Shown: in pieces, positions 60,934 through 64,000 of the stretch
Layout: each line of letters begins with the position of its first letter
Numbering within the stretch: position 1 is the first letter of the stretch
Notes under the pieces: generated by a model
What the model saw: the letters and a program-made list of their open reading frames with translations, nothing else
Told to the model about the DNA's origin: nothing
Databases searched by the model: none
Program-made: the position numbers and the translations under genes
Origin: Hoyosella sp. YIM 151337
GTDB taxonomy: Bacteria; Actinomycetota; Actinomycetes; Mycobacteriales; Mycobacteriaceae
Reading direction: 5' to 3'
DNA length: 64,000 nt
Assembly: GCF_026041215.1 (NCBI RefSeq)
Contig: NZ_JAPEIQ010000030.1
Span: 62,001-126,000, forward strand

Positions 60934-62328
60934 TTATACCTGCTGTTTTCTCGTCAGTTCGACCATGAGCTTGGAATAGCCGCGCACGAATGTCGACTGC
61001 ACGATCTCTGGCTCCTCGAGCACCTTGATGTCGTCGAAACGCTCGAGGAGTTCCTCCCACAGAATGCGCAGCTGCAACTCCGCGAGACGGTTACCCATGC
61101 AGCGATGGACACCGAAACCGAACGCGATGTGGTTGCGAGCATTCTTGCGGTCGATGATGAGCTGATCGGGATTGTCGAAGTGGCGCTCGTCGCGGTTGGC
61201 CGAGGCGTACCACATGATGAGTTTGTCGCCCTTTTTAATTTGCTTGCCGCGAATAACGGTGTCTTCTTTAGCCCGGCGCGCCATGTACGCCAGCGGGGTC
61301 TGCCAGCGGATGATTTCCGAGACCATGTTGGGAATCAGTTTCGGGTTGGCCTTGAGCTTGGCGAACTCGTCCGGGAACTTGTTGAGCGCATACACGCCAC
61401 CGGACATCGAGTTGCGGGTGGTGTCGTTGCCACCCACGATGAGCAGCACAGCGTTGCCAAGGAACTCCATCGGACGACGATGGATCATGTCTTTGGTGTT
61501 CTCGTCGGACAGCATCAGGCTGATGAGGTCGAAGCCCGGGGTTTCCCCGGCGGCGATGCGCGCTTCCTTCTCGCCCCACAGATCCAGGACCTTGCGCATA
61601 AGCGGATACGCGGCATCGAACGTTTCATCGAGGTCGGACGTGCCGCCGGTCGCCCCCGGTACGCCCGACGCCAAGTCGGACATCATGACAAGTTCGCGAC
61701 GATCCTCATACGGGTAGTCGAGCAGCGTCGCGAGCATTCGGCTGGTCAGTTCAATCGACACGCGGTCCACCCAGTTGAACGGCTCGCCAACCGGAAGCTC
61801 GTCGAGCACCTCCTGGACGCGGGACCGGATAAGGCCTTCCATCTCTTTGAGGTTCTTAGGTGCCACGACGCCCTGCACCGCGTTACGTTGAATGTCGTGC
61901 TTCGGCGGGTCCATCGCGATGAACATCTCGATGTCGAAGCCCGCCGGCATTTTGCCGATGATGATGTACGGCTCGGCAGAGAACAGGTGATGGTTTTTGT
62001 CCATCGCAAGGATGTCCTCGTAGCGAGTGACCGACCAAAACGGGCCGAATGGGCCCTTCGTCTGGTAGTGCACGGGCGACTCGTCACGCAGACGCTTGAG
62101 GTGCGAAAGCCACTGCCCCTGTCGGTACAGGAACGGGTTGCTCATATCGATTTCCGACAGCGGGATTTCCGCGCCGTCCGGGATCGGCCTCTCGACGAAT
62201 TTTGGTGACCGTTCCCGAGGATCCACGACCCGGCGCGCACGGTTGTACATGTGCGCCCCACGCACCAAGAGGTCAATCGGCACAATCTGCTCGACCTTAG
62301 ATTTGACCTGCCCAATAACGTCAACCAT
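60934..62328 (-). CDS. CYP153: Cytochrome P450, CYP153 family alkane terminal hydroxylase
   Basis: A 464-residue soluble P450. The heme-binding loop FGFGVHRCMGNRL has Cys410; the I-helix oxygen motif is GGNDTTRNS, and ExxR is EIIR. Overall similarity, including the long N-terminal stretch and MDPPKHDIQRN, places it in CYP153, enzymes that hydroxylate medium-chain alkanes or alkyl chains at the terminal carbon. Ferredoxin and ferredoxin reductase genes flank it in one operon, giving a complete three-component system. Ribosome site GAGG. Confidence 0.93.
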   Translation of the reverse strand: MVDVIGQVKSKVEQIVPIDLLVRGAHMYNRARRVVDPRERSPKFVERPIPDGAEIPLSEIDMSNPFLYRQGQWLSHLKRLRDESPVHYQTKGPFGPFWSVTRYEDILAMDKNHHLFSAEPYIIIGKMPAGFDIEMFIAMDPPKHDIQRNAVQGVVAPKNLKEMEGLIRSRVQEVLDELPVGEPFNWVDRVSIELTSRMLATLLDYPYEDRRELVMMSDLASGVPGATGGTSDLDETFDAAYPLMRKVLDLWGEKEARIAAGETPGFDLISLMLSDENTKDMIHRRPMEFLGNAVLLIVGGNDTTRNSMSGGVYALNKFPDEFAKLKANPKLIPNMVSEIIRWQTPLAYMARRAKEDTVIRGKQIKKGDKLIMWYASANRDERHFDNPDQLIIDRKNARNHIAFGFGVHRCMGNRLAELQLRILWEELLERFDDIKVLEEPEIVQSTFVRGYSKLMVELTRKQQV

Positions 62329-62364
62329 TTCGTCTACCTCGCTGTAGTTCGAGAATGTCAGGAA

Positions 62365-62685
62365 TTACATCTGGAATTCGGGAAGCGTGACGGTCATACC
62401 GTCCATATCCTCGGAGACCTCGATCTGGCACGAGAGCCGCGACGTCGGCTCACGCTCGGGCGTCATGTCGAGCATCTGCAGTTCATCCTCACTCTGCCCG
62501 CCCGTCTTGCTGAACCACTCGGAGTCGAGAATGACGTGACACGTGCCGCAGGCGGCCTCACCGCCGCAGTCCGCATCAATACCATCGACACCGTTGCTGG
62601 TCGCAATCTGCATCAGTGATTTGCCCTCGACGATCTCAACCTCTTGGGATTCGCCGTCGTGCGAAACGAAAGTGATTGTTCCCAT
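62365..62685 (-). CDS. 2Fe-2S ferredoxin of the CYP153 system
   Basis: A 106-residue adrenodoxin/putidaredoxin-type ferredoxin. Cluster ligands are Cys40, Cys46, Cys49 and Cys86 in CGGEAACGTC and LSCQ. It carries electrons from the FAD reductase to CYP153. It is the first gene of the operon; a 247-base gap upstream, shared with the divergent hypothetical gene, must contain the alkane-responsive promoter. Confidence 0.94.
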   Translation of the reverse strand: MGTITFVSHDGESQEVEIVEGKSLMQIATSNGVDGIDADCGGEAACGTCHVILDSEWFSKTGGQSEDELQMLDMTPEREPTSRLSCQIEVSEDMDGMTVTLPEFQM

Positions 62686-62932
62686 GTCCCTGTCTTCGTT
62701 GACCGAGGCGCGATGAAGGGTGCGGTGGCCACGTTGCCTCGTTGAACCATGGCCGGACCCTCTGCAACAAGCAGGAGCTGTTTACACACAGTGACATACA
62801 TCGCACCCGTTTTACAAGAGGCATCGTGATGTCAAGCGCGCGCCGGGCGAAGCCACTTATGCCTGGCGCCTCACCGGCGCATAATTGACGCACAGGTCGA
62901 GCTGTGTAGTGCGCGGCAGAAACGGAGCCGTC

Positions 62933-63649
62933 ATGACGCCGTCACCACGAGAGATTGCAGAAGGCAGGCGGAAGCTTGTCGACGGCCTGGGTGAGCGCTT
63001 CACCGGATATGGCGTGATGGGGGCACCGTTCTCGTCCGGGCATCTGCTCGCCACCCGCCGCTTCCACGCGACCACGGTGGGGCCGGGGTATCAGTCCGTG
63101 TGGCATCGCGATCCGGAAGGAAACTGGTCCATCTATAGCGACGCCCCTGCCGCCGTCAGTTGCGGCCGATACTTCAGCTCGGCCCTCGTCGGGACCGACC
63201 AGTGTGCGGTGACGATGGAGTGGCTGAGTGATTCGTCGATGCGCGTCAGTGTGCCAGGCGTAATCGACTGGGAGTTTGAACTTGTGCCGACAACCCGGAC
63301 GCGAATGATGAACGCCATGGGCAGGGTGATGCCGGAGCGCATGTGGCGCAACGCGGGGGTGCTGCGCGGCATGAGTGCGGTCGCGGGGCCGTTCCTGGGA
63401 GTCGGCAAGGTTGGGCTGGTCGGCGACGTGCCGAACGGACAGTGGTTCCGCGCCACTCCGCGGCTGGTATGGACTGTCCGCACTATCACGGCAACGGTGA
63501 ATGGCGCAGACCTCGGTCACGACGCTCCGTTGCCTGAGCAGGCCAAGCTCGGCGACTTCTGGATACCGCAGCGAGGCATGTTCGGCGTGGGCAATTCGTG
63601 GTTCGAGCCGCTCGACCCGCAGCGGCACCGGCAGCCGGATCGATCCTGA
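62933..63649 (+). CDS. Protein of unknown function divergent from the CYP153 operon
   Basis: A 238-residue protein I do not recognise. It has no signal peptide or clear membrane segment and is rich in beta-strand-like stretches with many Trp, Met and Arg residues (YQSVWHRDPEGNWSIYSD, NGQWFRATPRLVWTVRTI). The layout suggests a beta-barrel lipid-binding protein. ATG preceded by CGGAG. Divergence from the alkane hydroxylase operon points to a hydrophobic-substrate role. Confidence 0.72.
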   Translation: MTPSPREIAEGRRKLVDGLGERFTGYGVMGAPFSSGHLLATRRFHATTVGPGYQSVWHRDPEGNWSIYSDAPAAVSCGRYFSSALVGTDQCAVTMEWLSDSSMRVSVPGVIDWEFELVPTTRTRMMNAMGRVMPERMWRNAGVLRGMSAVAGPFLGVGKVGLVGDVPNGQWFRATPRLVWTVRTITATVNGADLGHDAPLPEQAKLGDFWIPQRGMFGVGNSWFEPLDPQRHRQPDRS

Positions 63650-64000
63650 CACTCCGGCGTCCAGTGTGGTGTCCTACCCGGTTTCGCTGACGCCCTCCGT
63701 GTGACGGTCGATGCCAAGGGTGGCTCGGACTCAGCAGCGCCAACGCCGCACTGACTGTCATTTAGCACCGACCCGGCGGACCACCCAGCATCAGCATGTA
63801 CAACGACTTGAGTCACCTGCCGCCCGAACTCCGCTGGACCGGATCCCCAGACGCCTTGCTGCGTCCGTGAGGCTGCCGAAACGGGCTGGACCACCATATG
63901 CTGTTCGGAGCCTGTGTACGTTTTGGTCAAACCTCACCTCAATCTGAACCATTTGTCCATGGTCACCGAGTCGGTATACCTAATGCAGGAGCGCATTGCC
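63650..64000. other. No supportable gene in the last 351 bases
   Basis: Short open frames on both strands overlap or lack ribosome sites and resemble no family. I see no hairpin strong enough to call and no start of a gene entering from the right. Confidence 0.4.

Noticed and set aside
61105-62208. 367-codon rightward open frame over CYP153
   Set aside because: Antisense to the P450; His/Arg/Val-rich shadow composition.
1-64000. CRISPR array, tRNA, rRNA, insertion sequence or prophage
   Set aside because: No regularly spaced repeats, cloverleaf-like sequences, transposase or integrase motifs were seen on reading both strands.

Overview
The window is chromosome-like DNA from a high-GC Gram-positive actinomycete, most likely a mycolic-acid genus of the Rhodococcus/Hoyosella/Gordonia/Mycobacterium group. 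The evidence is high GC, frequent GTG/TTG starts, a CYP153 alkane hydroxylase cassette, a StyA1/StyA2B oxygenase pair of the kind known from Rhodococcus, and many acyl-CoA genes. I see no rRNA, tRNA, CRISPR array, transposase or phage gene. Nearly everything is catabolic.

Region 1 (1-11.6 kb) looks like an N-heteroaromatic (indole-type) oxidation locus. A leftward operon carries a CrtI-like FAD oxidoreductase, an isatin-hydrolase/kynurenine-formamidase-type cyclase and both subunits of an indolepyruvate ferredoxin oxidoreductase; the second subunit runs off the left edge. A leftward AraC-type regulator gene separates this operon from a rightward one that begins with an SDR dehydrogenase and two flavin monooxygenases (the second fused to a flavin reductase), followed by a CMD-family protein and a broken cupredoxin gene. 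Active-site residues of both oxygenases match the indole rather than the styrene monooxygenase fingerprint.

Region 2 (12-31.3 kb) is an uptake and breakdown locus: an RbsABC-type ABC importer with two related lipoprotein binding proteins, interleaved with SnoaL-like proteins and an amidase; then alanine dehydrogenase, a class III aminotransferase, an M20 hydrolase with IclR regulator, an orphan E1 alpha/beta pair, an acetoacetate-decarboxylase-like protein, a quinone-reductase-like MDR, a class V PLP enzyme, RidA and an MHS-type transporter. Region 3 (31.5-37 kb) holds a three-gene membrane cluster, a CAT-like acyltransferase, a PhlG-like hydrolase, and a TetR gene divergent from a small membrane protein.

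Region 4 (37-56 kb) is the most unusual part. Two leftward operons, separated by a LuxR regulator, combine (i) a PPDK/PEP-synthase-like ATP-grasp plus His-swivel protein that lacks the PEP/pyruvate barrel, (ii) three further His-swivel domains, each fused to or encoded immediately before a member of an unrecognised protein family, (iii) a biotin carboxylase, biotin carrier and DRE-TIM carboxyltransferase, and (iv) an AMP-forming acyl-CoA ligase, SCP2-type thiolase with zinc-ribbon partner, and acyl-CoA dehydrogenase. I infer an ATP-dependent activation (phosphorylation, probably of a ketone or enol/phenol) coupled to biotin-dependent carboxylation, CoA ligation and thiolysis: a route chemically parallel to acetone carboxylase or phenylphosphate synthase but built from different parts. 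The two operons share a near-identical 19-bp upstream motif. The substrate is unknown.

Region 5 (56-64 kb) has a nitronate monooxygenase-like protein, a classical thiolase, an MDR oxidoreductase and a complete CYP153-ferredoxin-ferredoxin reductase operon, then an unrecognised protein.
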